DNA of 64,000 nt from contig CM075346.1 in the NCBI GenBank assembly GCA_037693485.1, positions 95,710,501 through 95,774,500 on the forward strand, written 5' to 3'. Numbering within the stretch: the stretch's first letter is position 1; the number at the start of each line of letters is the position of its first letter. This DNA comes from Kitagawia praeruptora. Taxonomy: Eukaryota > Streptophyta > Magnoliopsida > Apiales > Apiaceae. Both the position numbers and the translations under genes were made by a program. The notes below the pieces were generated by a model. That model made no database searches, had not been told where the DNA came from, and saw only the letters and a program-made list of their open reading frames with translations. This document shows, piece by piece, positions 35,479-46,241 of the stretch.

Positions 35479-35835
35479 TCAGTGTAAGTCCATAGGAGAA
35501 GAAGCTTTACATTTTAAGACCAATGCAAGAACCATGAGGACTATGACGATCCCACTGGAAGAACCACAAACCCTGTATATCCAGTAAGGGTCAAACCTGG
35601 TTAAGCTTTTGTCCAAGTAACATGATATGGCCACTGCAATGATCAGAACCACCAGCAGAATAGGACCATAAGAAGAAAAGTCAATAGGTTCCTCCTCTGG
35701 CTCTGGCTCCACTTCCTCTCTTTTGTCGATGATCAGTGGTGAAATTATGGCTAGAAACGTCAAGCTTAGAAGTAGTAGTTTCTCTGATGACGAACGCCTG
35801 TGCCTCCAACGTGTAGCTCCTCCTTCGAACTCCAT
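35479..35835 (-). CDS. Small conserved plant transmembrane protein, single exon
   Basis: 118 residues from a clear ATG. Residues 1-18 are basic (RWRHRRSSSEK). Segment 1 (about 19-36, LLLLSLTFLAIISPLII) could be a signal anchor. An acidic loop follows (EEVEPEPEEEPID). Segment 2 is about 54-72 (YGPILLVVLIIAVAISCYL). The conserved stretch DKSLTRFDPYWIYRVCGSS precedes segment 3 (about 92-108, GIVIVLMVLALVLKC). I recall this layout as a conserved plant family without known function. It faces away from the LRR gene and is transcribed on the same strand as YLMG2. Confidence 0.8.
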   Translation of the reverse strand: MEFEGGATRWRHRRSSSEKLLLLSLTFLAIISPLIIDKREEVEPEPEEEPIDFSSYGPILLVVLIIAVAISCYLDKSLTRFDPYWIYRVCGSSSGIVIVLMVLALVLKCKASSPMDLH

Positions 35836-36574
35836 TAGAACAGGTATTTTTTAAACTTGAATTTCCGGAGTGTGAGAAACTTTAATCTGATTAGGTACTT
35901 TTGATCGACTGTTGTTGTGCCACAAGTCGTTCCTAGAGAAAGTAACAAAGATTATATTCTGTAGAATATGAGTACGGAAGCTTGTTTTTGAAGTTTTTGT
36001 CTCTAGATTGAGTGGATTTGAGTGAGTGAGGGAGCAGAAAAAAGAAAAGTCTATTGTATCATTTGTGCGTGGACAAGACTTTATGTAGTTGATGCTGGAT
36101 CACCATGCATTTTTGTACAGAATCTGATGCTGGTTGCAGTAGCATTATACCTGATTTTGTTATAGTATTCATTGTTAAATTGCACAGAGAAAAGTGTGTT
36201 CACATTGCGCCAGTGAATTTACTTTTTCCATACAGTCAAATAAAATTATACATATTGTAGTAATATGTAGTGCCATGTTTCAATTTCATCTTTTCATTAT
36301 TTTCAACTTAGCCCGTCTGTCCTTGAGAGATTTTAACTTTTTCCGCAAGGTGTAGAAAGAATTTTTATGTAAAGAATCTGCTTTCCACAAGGTACAAAAG
36401 ACATCAATCGAACCTAAACACAAGTTCAACAGAAGCTACTATATTCGGAGTGTTTAGGTCCTGATCCCATACCTATATCTCAGAAATTCAAAAAATTACA
36501 AAACAGCTGTATATAAAGTGGATAGCAGGGTTAAGCCTCGTTACGATAAAAAGAAAAATATGTAATTGCCATAA
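35836..36574. other. Promoter region of the membrane-protein gene and 3' UTR of YLMG2
   Basis: AT-rich spacer. I see no gene, repeat or recognisable regulatory motif. Confidence 0.6.
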
Positions 36575-39032
36575 TTAGGTGTCTTTGTGATCATTGCTGG
36601 AGCTCTTTGCGGTTTTAGCAGCAAATCTTCTCATCCATTTCTTTTGTGATGCTGTAAGATGAAACAATTCTGATCGAGATGAAGAAACTCCTCGAGATGC
36701 TCCTTCAGACGGAAGTTCGGCAGGAAGTGCAGTAGCAGCACTTGTGAATGCATTTAAAACAAGAAATGCGAGGATAGGTGAAAGATCCAAAGTCCCTCCT
36801 AGTGGTGGGATGAGTCCTCGGAATACGTTCAGGTAGGGATCACATAAAGTACTGAATAAAAAGTGTAGCGGATATTAAGAACATGCACATATGACATATA
36901 TTATCAACAAAATAAAAAAGCGCTAAAAAGAATGCACAGGTTTGCAAGTAGGCTTTGTGAGAATTCAAAACTGACACAGCTGACCAAGCCAATGAATTTA
37001 ACAACCGAGAAGCAGGGTAGCATAGTATGACGGGGTAGAAGGTATTATACAGAGATAAATTTTTGCAAGTAGGCATTGTGTGAAGCCAGGAATGGTTAGC
37101 TGATCAAGTCAATAGATCTTTAGACCACGAAACAATTTAGCATCTTATAACAGGAAACTGGTGTATCCTGTGATAAACCTTGGATAGCCTGTCAGAAAAA
37201 TTTGGAGAACGGCTGTATCTGTTGATCATTTGATTAGACCAGATGGATTTTAGAGATAAAGCCTTGTTAGTAGTTTGCTATGGTGTGTGAATTTCAGAGT
37301 CGATATAGTTTTAACAAAATATTTATTTTCTAGTTTTACTAAAGAACAAAAATTTAAAGGTAACTCTAGCAATACAGCAAATCAAAAGCTTTTGAATTCA
37401 ATTTGTGAACTCATCTGGCATATTTCATTGTAGTTATGTTCGTGGACTTTTCAAGGTATTAAACCTATGTTCATATTCAACTAGCTCTCATCAGTAATTA
37501 GTAAGTAGTCACTTATTAATCACATGACGAGTCGAGGCTATTGCTAGAACTAGTTATGCAATCACATGACCACAAATATTGAAGAGTTTGGCATAGATAG
37601 TCCTCAAGTTAACCAAATATTATATATTTAATAAAGGATTCCAACACTGGTAGTGTTGTCTCAGTGTCAAACACAGATACTTCAAGGTGAGGAGTCGTGT
37701 AAAATAATACTTTGCGTAGGAATACCTGAGAGGATTTACTATGACAGGAGGAGAGTTTGGGAACCAGGTTAGAACAAGCCTGCAAACTAAAAGAGTATTA
37801 TAAATGTTCAAAAAATTAAGAATTCCATTGGCTGCCACAAGTCCAGCTACTGAATCTCCTGGCAAAATGGCTGCAAAATTTTGATTTGGCAGAGTGTTCA
37901 AACTCCTGTAGTTTCTGCGATGAATCTGAAAAATTATGTTGAAAACAAAATTTTATGTCATACTAGTAAATAGTAATTCGGTTCCTTGTAGAGCTCAACT
38001 ACTCTAATGCGTTCAGAAGAGAAAATAATGCAACGACAAAGGAAAGCCAACATCAAGACTTTAAACAGAAAGCAAAGCAGAAATGAGCAATGTACTATTA
38101 ATAAAGCAATAGATTTAAAGAAAAAAGTCACTCAATTATCACAAACTAAAAGAATCTCTATGGTGATTAAGAGCATAGGGATTAATGGTATTGGCTAGGT
38201 GTAAACCCGTAAAAGGAACCATTCCCAGTCACATGATAGACAGACACTGCTCTTTGATATATTACCAAGGCCAATAGTTAACATATTTACCTAAGTGGTT
38301 CCAGGCAGATAAACAAACTGTCAAGATAAATGATATACTCGCCCTATTTACATGAGAAAAGCTATGTATTTCACATCTTCCCGCGATTATTTAAGCTATC
38401 AAAAGCTAAAGTGAATAAATATTGAATTAAACACCCCTCAATATATCTCAATGCTAACCACGTCATCCATGGTGAATACACTGCACTTTTGTACAAAATT
38501 CTACTACTTCATCCTCATTCCTCATTTCCTATTCTGCTCCAAAACACAACAGGAAACGTCTCTAACCATAATTTAATGGATATAAGGTGTGCTTTTAATG
38601 AGAATCATTCTCCCGCTACAATTCTTATTACAACTTATCAGTGTTACCATCCACATAATCGAAACTGGTCTTAGAATACCTCACACCTACAGAAAAACCT
38701 GAATGGAAAACACAGCACAACTGCCTGGAACCGATGTCAGTTTTCCTAACAATCTCAAGCTATAGGAAAAACATAATTACACACATCTCAAGTACATAAA
38801 CCCCAAAAAACATCTTATTCTGCGATAACTGTGCCATACACAACAAGTCCATTGGTAGCTAACCATTTCAGTAAAAACATCTCATGTTATTAAGATCAGT
38901 ACCATTGCATAAAATTCTCAGTAATTCATTACATTTCCACTAGTCAACTTGATACTTATGGATAAAGCAAGGCAATTCAAAACCATCTCCCCCCCCCCCA
39001 CCTTTCTCTCTTCCTCCCATTAAAGACAATTT

Positions 39033-39074
<42 letters not shown>

Positions 39075-39473
39075 ACACACACACACAATTAGCATAAAAC
39101 ATAAAAACTAGCTGGAGGGTACCTGGCAAAAATTCTGAAAGTCAGAGGAGAGAGACACCACTTTGTTAAAAAAGGGATTCTGAGAAGCAATGAGCTCCAA
39201 AAACTTACTACATTTATCAGCAGTAGACACAATGGAGGTCTGCAAGCAATTCAGAACATGGGTTGTTGTTTCTGACACTAAAGATTGAATCTTTAAGTTC
39301 TTGATTGCGAAATTGGGCTGTTTTGACAGACTTGAAGAATGAGATACAACTGAGTTGTGAATAAATTGTGGAACAGTGAGTGGTAACACTATCAAACAGT
39401 TGGAAATCATGTGATTTGACATGCATTTTTGGGTATCTTTGTGTAAAGATTCATCTTTTGTTGAAGTCTCCAT
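36575..39473 (-). CDS. YLMG2: YlmG homolog 2, YGGT-family plastid membrane protein, three exons
   Basis: Minus-strand exons 39123-39473, 37726-37925 and 36575-36851 join in frame to 275 residues. The first 117 residues are Ser/Thr-rich, compatible with a plastid transit region. The YGGT domain follows: GILNFLNIYNTLLVCRLVLTWF, NSPPVIVNPLR, then across the last splice CDPYLNVFRGLIPPLGGTLDLSPILAF. It has two membrane segments around these motifs. This matches the YLMG2 branch. Relatives of bacterial YlmG/YggT act in plastid nucleoid partitioning or, for YLMG3/CCB3, in cytochrome b6 assembly. The role of YLMG2 is less clear. The tail, KKWMRRFAAKTAKSSSNDHKDT, is basic. Confidence 0.92.
36944..37150. 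repeat. Degenerate duplication in YLMG2 intron, period about 120 bp
   Basis: GCAAGTAGGCTTTGTG and GCAAGTAGGCATTGTG begin two copies that continue with similar GCTGA(C/T)CAAG(C/T)CAAT text. Confidence 0.65.
39036..39086. repeat. (CT)n/(CA)n compound microsatellite in YLMG2 intron 1
   Basis: About 17 CT units and then about 8 CA units, ending 40 bp from the exon 1 donor. A run of C's lies just upstream at 38990-38999. Confidence 0.9.
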
Positions 39474-39996
39474 TGTATGTATATTTTAATGGAGGATAAG
39501 AAGATGGTGATAATACTACTTCCCCTCTTTTCCCAATTTGGAAGGAGGAGATGGTGTTTCCTTCTGTTTGGAGGATAAGATGATATTCTTGTTCATTTTA
39601 TTTTATACTCTATTATATTCGAAGGAAAAAGAGTTTCTATATGACACTTGCAAACTTTTCTACGGTATCGCCTTAAATTAAATTTGGGTCATAGATTAAT
39701 CTAATCTAATGACCCTGTTAGGGGCACCACACACAAATTGAATACACCCTCACACACACAATCCCACCTAATTTCCTCCATTTTTAATTTGATTTTTCCC
39801 GTCAATTAGTGAATTTTTTTTTTGAAATCTGACTTCACTGTATTTTTCTTCATCTCTCAACGATCAATTTTTGCATATCATATGTGCAGCAAAATTGTTA
39901 TTTTAAGGCGACACTGTAGAAAAGTTTCCTACAGTGTCAGGTAGAAACTCTTTACCCATATTCAAAATACTTTTCTCCTTTCTATTTTAAATTATA
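39474..39996. other. YLMG2 promoter region
   Basis: Upstream of the YLMG2 start on the minus strand. A possible inverted pair, GACACTTGCAAACTTTTCTACGG near 39640 and GACACTGTAGAAAAGTTTCC near 39910, may mark an old MITE. No gene. Confidence 0.5.
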
Positions 39997-40427
39997 CTCC
40001 CTCCGTCTCTTAAAACGTTTCCTGTTTACTAAATCGGGACTATCAAAATACTCTTCTCCTTTCTATTTTAAGCCATAAAAAATAATATCCAATACCCACT
40101 ACTCCACCCACTACTCCTTAAAAATAATATTCAATACCCACTACTTCACCCACTAATCATTACAAATAATATTCAACACCCACTATTCCACCCACTACTC
40201 CAAAAAAACAATATTCAATACACACTATTCCACCCACTACTCCTTAAAAATAATATTCAATACCCACTACTTCACCCACTACCCAAAAAAAACAATATTC
40301 AATACCCACTACTCCTTAAAAACAATATTCAATATCCACTACTTCTTACAAATAATATTCAATACCCACTTTTTCTTAAAACCCGTGTTTTTAGTCAAAT
40401 GAGAAATGTTTATTGAGACGGAGGGAG
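39997..40427. mobile_element. Stowaway-type MITE with internal minisatellite
   Basis: 431 bp. Ends CTCCCTCCGTCTC and GAGACGGAGGGAG are inverted repeats flanked by TA on both sides, as for Tc1/mariner MITEs. The inside is largely copies of a unit around ATTCAATACCCACTACTCC, roughly 40 bp long. Confidence 0.87.
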
Positions 40428-40724
40428 TATAAAACAAAATTCAATACCAACTACTCCACCCACTAATCCTTAAAAACAATATTCAATACCCACTATTTCA
40501 TTCACTACTTTTTAAAAATAATATTTAATACCCACTATTTCACCACTACTCTTTAAAAACAATATTCAATACCTATTACTCCACCCACTATTCTTTAAAA
40601 ACTATATTCAATATCCACTTTTCCACCTACTCCTCCTTAAAAATAATATTCAATACCCACTACTCCTTAAAAATAATATTCAATACTCATTACTCCATTA
40701 AAAAACAATATTCATTATTCACTA

Positions 40725-41472
40725 CTCCCTCTGTCTCAAAAAACATTTCCTGTTTTCTATTTTGGATCATTCAAAATACTTTTCCTATTTCTATTTTAAG
40801 CCATATAAAACAAAATCTAATATCCACTATTCTACCCACTACTCCTTAAAAATAATATTCAATACCCACTACTCCACCCACTAATCATTACAAACAATAT
40901 TCGATACCCACTACTCCACCCACTAATCATTACAAATAATATTCAATACCCACTACTCCACCCACTACTCCTTAAAAATAATATTCAATACCCACTACTC
41001 CACCCACTACTCCAAAAAAACAATATTCAATACCCACTACTCCTTAAAAATAATATTCAATACCCACTACTCCATAAAAAAACAATACTTACTACTCCCT
41101 CTGTCCCGTATTACTTTTCTTGTTTCAAATGTCGGGACTGTTCATGACATGAGACAAATTACTAATTTACGTTTAATGTATAAGATCAAATATAGTCATG
41201 AGTGATCTTGTTGGATTCGTATTTATGAGTACTTTAATACAGTGAAATTTTTATATTTAATACTAATACGAAATTCAAGATATTAACGATCAAAAGTGTG
41301 CGTTGGCAAACGTGTCCAGTCAAAACAGGAAAAACATTAAGGGACGGAGGGAGTACCTATTATCTTAAAATCCGTGTTTTTAGTCAAACAGGACATGTAT
41401 TATGATACGGAGGGAGTATCTTGAAACCCGTGTTTTTAGTCAAACGGGAAAAGTTTAACGACACGGAGAGAG
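40725..41472. mobile_element. Nested Stowaway-type MITEs with shared minisatellite
   Basis: Left ends (CTCCCTCTGTC) occur at 40725 and 41095. Right ends occur at 41353, 41416 and 41472, each next to TA. The inner element 41095-41353 (259 bp, TA on both sides) is complete and sits inside the outer one. The same CCCACTACTCC minisatellite also fills 40430-40724, so the whole block 39997-41472 is a nest or a tandem failure of several insertions. Confidence 0.8.
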
Positions 41473-41867
41473 TATAATTTTAATATATGTAAATATTTGG
41501 TTATGGTAATTGGTATTATAAGACCATTTCCAACATAATAGCAGCATCTCCAACGCTTTAACAAAAAATCTTGGTGGCATATTATGAATAGAAAATATAG
41601 ATAATACATAAAAAATGAGTATTCTAATGGGCCATTTTTCTTAACAAAAATTTTGGTCAATCATTTTTATTGATTATATTTGACCAAGATTTGTATTAAA
41701 ATTTCACATCATCTATTACTATATTAAAATAATATATTTTATTTATAACAATTTAAAATAATAATAACATATCATTTTTAAAATATATCAAATCAATACA
41801 ACCAATCTCATCTGAGTACAACGTCTTACAGGTTTAATAAATTTTACATGATCAGTATTTTATATAA

Positions 41868-43401
41868 CTAGCCAAAAACCCGTGCGATGCACAGATTTTT
41901 TTTAATATTATATAAAAAAAATTATTAATTTAAATTAAACTTTTTAAAACATGAATTTTGGAGGCTTACTTTATATGAGATGATTTAATAATAATTATAT
42001 AAATGTTACCCGTAATATTTCTAGAAAAAGAGAGATTTTAGTTAAAAAATATAGAAAAGATGATAGGTTTTAGTTAAAAAGGATACATTTTATTAAATAG
42101 AATGCCCGTGATATGATTAGAAAAATATAGAATTTAGTTAGAGAAAATTAAAAAGGTAATATTTTTTAGGTAAAAAAGGTAATTGATTAGTTTATAATAA
42201 TTATAATTTAATTACGTACTAAATATAATTGCTCGTAATGTTTTTAGAAAAGGAGAAATTAATATTGTCCCTGATATTTCTATTAAAAGAGGGATTTTAG
42301 TTACAAAATATAGAAAAGATGATATGTTTTAGCTGAAAAAGGTAATCGGTTAATTAATAATATTGTAATATTATTAGTTTATTTTATTAAATAGAATCGT
42401 CCGTGATATAATTGGATAAAAAGAGATTTTAGTTAGAGAAAATAGAAAGGTAACGTGAAGATGACATGATTTATGTGAAAAAGGTAATTGATTAGTTTAT
42501 AGTAATTATAATTTAATTATGTTATTTTACTAAATAAAATTGTTCATAGTTTTTAGAAAATGAGAAATTAATGTTGCCCATTTTATTTCTAGAAAAAAAG
42601 GTAATTTAATTAGAAAAAAAATAGAAAAGATGATATATTTTAGCTGAAAAGGTAATCTGTTAATTATTAGTATTATAATATTATTATTTTATTTTTATTA
42701 AATAGAAACACCCGTGATATAATTGGAAAATGAGAGGTTTTAGTAAGAGAAAAGAAAAAAGGTAACGTGTTTTGGCTGAAAAAGGTAACCGTCCATGATA
42801 TAATTGGAAAAAGAAAGATTTTAGTTAGAGAAAATAGAAAAGATAACGTGTTTTGACTGAAAAAGGTAATTGATTAGTTAATAGTAATTATAATATAATT
42901 ATGTTATTTTATTAAACAAATTGCTCGAAGTGTTTTTAAAAATGAGAAATTTTAGTTAGATAAACTGTAAAAAATATTCTATTTTACCTGAAAAAGGAAG
43001 TTATTTAGTTATTGAAAAATAGAAAAGGTAATATGCTTAACCTGAAAAAGGAAATTGATTAATAAAGGAGAAATTTTAGTTAGATAAAATGTAAAAGATA
43101 TTGTATTTTACCTGAAAAAAAATTATTTAGTTATATGTTTAACCTGAAAAAGGAAATTGATTAATAAATGAGAAATTTTAGTTAGATAAAATGTAAAAGA
43201 TGTTGTATTTTACCATTATTTAGTTCTTGAAAAATAGAAAGGATAATATGTGTAACCTGAAAAAGGAAATTTATTAATTTTTATTAGCTAGTAGATCTGT
43301 AATTGAGTATGGGTAAATAAGTAAAATCAACAGGTACCGTACCGACCAACCGACCGACCAACCAAACTTTTAATGTTTCGGCTTTTATATAATAGTATAG
43401 A
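41868..43401 (-). mobile_element. Non-autonomous Helitron, complete, family A
   Basis: On the minus strand it starts TCTATACTATTATATAAAAG and ends CTAG, with a GTGCATCGCAC hairpin about 15 bp before the end. It lies between host A and T, the Helitron target. At 1534 bp it has no Rep/helicase. The inside is an imperfect tandem series of about 150-bp units built from AAAAGGTAAT, TTTTAGTTAGAGAAAATAG and CCCGTGATAT words. A second copy of the family begins at 46131. Confidence 0.87.
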
Positions 43402-44197
43402 TTTAGCCACGCCAATATCAATGGAGATGCTGTAAGTATTTTATACACTTTTTAATTTAATTTTTAAGTTGTTTTGTTGCACCAGTTTTTCAAAGAGAGA
43501 ATTACCAAAATGCCTATTTTTCACAAGTTTTTGTCCAAAATACTGATTTTGAAAAAAATGGCCCGAAATACCGACGGGATACGGAGAATCGTCCTCCGTA
43601 TTAGCATAATACGGAACACCGTGTTCCGTATTATGCATGATACGGAACACCATCTTCCGTGTTAGCATGATACGGAACACCGTGTTCCGCAACACCCCAT
43701 GATACGGAATATGGTGTTCCGCAACACCTCATGATACGGAACACGGTGTTCCGCAACACCCCATGATACGGAACACGGTCTTCCGCAACACCCCTTATAT
43801 CACGGTAGACGGTGTAGCGTTTTCAGTCAGTAAAAAGGGCCAGCATGGCTCCCATATGAATATTTTGGGCCATCACCCATTTTCAAATCAGTATCCAGAA
43901 CATTTTCTATTTATCAATGACTATTAACTAATCATTATTTATATTTTTCAAAAAAAAACTAATCAATATTTATTAGTATTAAATTATAAAATGATAAACA
44001 AAAATTAAAACTTATACAATTATGCCGGTAGTTCATTCGGATTATCAATAGGCGTTGAATAAAAAAATAAAATTTATTGGGTATTTACCAAAAAATATTA
44101 CTTTTTCTAATTTTTTTTTGTGATTTACCATTTTATAAAAATATTTATAAAGTACATTTTGGAAAAAAAAATTACAAAAATACCAATTTTTATGAAA
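43402..44197. other. Spacer between Helitrons
   Basis: Contains the palindromic array (43577-43800). The rest is AT-rich with AAAATACC-type words and no ORF of note. Confidence 0.6.
43577..43800. repeat. Palindromic 31-bp tandem array (GATACGGAACAC... units)
   Basis: About seven units of roughly 31-34 bp. Each has a palindrome such as GGAACACGGTGTTCC or GGAACACCGTGTTCC; the last four are joined by GCAACACCCCATGATAC. The first units use CCGTATTAGCATAATACGG. GC content is well above the flanks. The flanks carry ATGGCCCGAAATACC on the left and GGGCCAGCATGGC on the right. Confidence 0.9.
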
Positions 44198-45828
44198 TCA
44201 ATATATATATATATAAAGGAGGATACGCGGGAGTTTAGCTGGCGCTCTAATATCGTCTCAATCCATTTTTCTAATTTTCTAGAATTTTATAATTTTAAAC
44301 ACTAATAAATGTAAAAAATATCATTTAACATATTAGAAGTAGAATAGGTGTTCGAATTTATAGAGGAGAAGAGTTCAAATTTATAGGGAAGACATATGAT
44401 TAGAAGTTCTATTGGAAGTAGAATAAGTATTTATAATGCATATGATTAAAAGTTTTATTGGAAGTAGAATAGGAGTTCGAATTTGTAGAGAATAAGAATT
44501 CGAATTTATAGAAAAAACATATAAATAAAGTTCTATTAGAAGTAGAAAAATATCATTTAACATACTAGAAGTAGAATTGGTGTTCGAATTTATGGAGGAG
44601 AATAGTTCGAATTTATAGGGAAGACATATGATTAGAAATTCTATTGGAAGTAGAATAAGTATTTATAACACATAGGATTAAAAGTTCTATTCGAAGTAGA
44701 ATAGGAGTTCGAATTTATAGAAAAAACATATAAATAAAAATTCTATTAGAAATAGAATAGGTGTTTGAATATATAGAGCAGACATACAATTAAATATTCA
44801 ATAGAAAGTACGATCTTCTTAAATTATTCTTTTTTATATAAGTTAATTATACTTCCATTAGAAAAATTTATTCATAAATCCATTACTGTTGTCATAAAAA
44901 AGTCATCGTTTTAAAATAAAATAAAATAATTGATATATTAACGTAATAAAAGAACATTGTCATGTAGGAATCCTAAGAATCCTAAATAAATATAGGAGTA
45001 TCTATAATATAAAGAGAAAATAAGATATGTTTTCATTTTCTAAAACTCCATAATTTTTAGAAACTCTAGAATAAGTATAAATTGGAATTGGCACTATTTT
45101 GTAGGTTTTGATTTTAAGGAGTAAGTTGTTGTGTAAGATAAGTATCCTCAATAATATGTAATAAAGTTGGAATTTCGATCCCAAATGAGAGCGGCTTGAA
45201 ACGTGTTTAACGGGAAGACGACTCACTATAAAAGATTGTATTTGCTATTAAAATATCATATCGGTGTTATAAACTTTATTTTATTTTTAGGATTTAATTT
45301 TATGGATAAACATTATCATACAAGTGATATATGTAAAACTTAGGTTTTTGGTTTTAACGAGAGAGCGGATCAATAGTAACAACCGTGTTTAACGATAAAG
45401 CGGTTCATTAGAGAAGACCGTATAAAAGATGTTTGAATATATAAGGAATACATATAATTATATATGCAAGCATGGTTCTTGCTGCCTCTATGAGAGCGGC
45501 TCGAAACGTATTTAAAGGGATGACGGCTCACTAGAAAAGATTGTATTAGCTATAATAATTTGATACTGATGTCATAATTTTTTTTATTTTTACTGTTTGA
45601 TTTTATGGATAAAAATTATTATATAATTATATAAGTCTTTATAATATATGTTAAAGTTGAGATTTCGGTTTTAACGAGAGAGTGGTTCAATCGAAAGAAT
45701 AATGTTTAACAAAAAATCGATTCATTAGAGAAGATTATTTAATTATTAAAATTTAATATTAATATTATAATATAAACTAAATGTATTGAAACTTTTTAAA
45801 AATAGCGAAGCGCGGCTTTATCGACTAG
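44198..45828 (+). mobile_element. Non-autonomous Helitron, complete, family B
   Basis: Starts TCAATATATATATATATAAA then GGAGGATACGCGGGAG and GGCGCTCT, a classic plant Helitron 5' end. It ends GCGAAGCGCGGCTTTATCGACTAG with a GCG/CGC hairpin. It is placed between A (44197) and T (45829). 1631 bp, no Rep/helicase. Two tandem systems fill it: 232-bp units from 44319 (TTCGAATTTATAG words) and a 300-bp alternating pair from 45187 (GAGAGCGGCTYGAAACG, GAGAGCGGATCAA). Confidence 0.87.
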
Positions 45829-46130
45829 TATTTACAAAAATACGTCATATAACAAAATTAACCAGATTCAACCTGCTGGGTTTTAGTTAACATTAGTCTG
45901 ACTTTTATGCGATAGCATACATCACAAAATTAAAACGAAATTTGTTAGAGAACATGAGTTTTAGGGCATAACCTTTCATAAGATAGTTTGGTCGCGTTTC
46001 GTGTATATATATAATAAAATATTTCATTTAAGATTTTTTTTAGTGTAGGAATCATTAGCATAGCGATGGCACAAATTGCAAAATTAAAATGAAATTTGTT
46101 AGAGAATGAAGGTTTCATGATTTATTTATA
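45829..46130. other. Short spacer between Helitrons
   Basis: AT-rich. ATTAAAA(C/T)GAAATTTGTTAGAGAA occurs twice (near 45937 and 46083). No gene. Confidence 0.6.
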
Positions 46131-46241
46131 CTAGCTTAAAGCCCGTGCGATGCACAGATTTTTTATTTTAATATTATATAATTTTTTTCATTTATTTAAA
46201 TTAATTTTTTAAAAGATGAATTTTGGAAGCTTACATTATTA

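Noticed and set aside
36840..37076. Minus-strand ORF after the last YLMG2 intron
   Set aside because: It is intron sequence: the acceptor TTATTCAG before 36851 restores the conserved CDPYLNVFRG text, and the ORF lies on the intron side.
43577..43800. CRISPR-like array
   Set aside because: Spacers are not unique (they repeat GCAACACCCCATGATAC), units are palindromic throughout, and the genome is a plant nuclear one.
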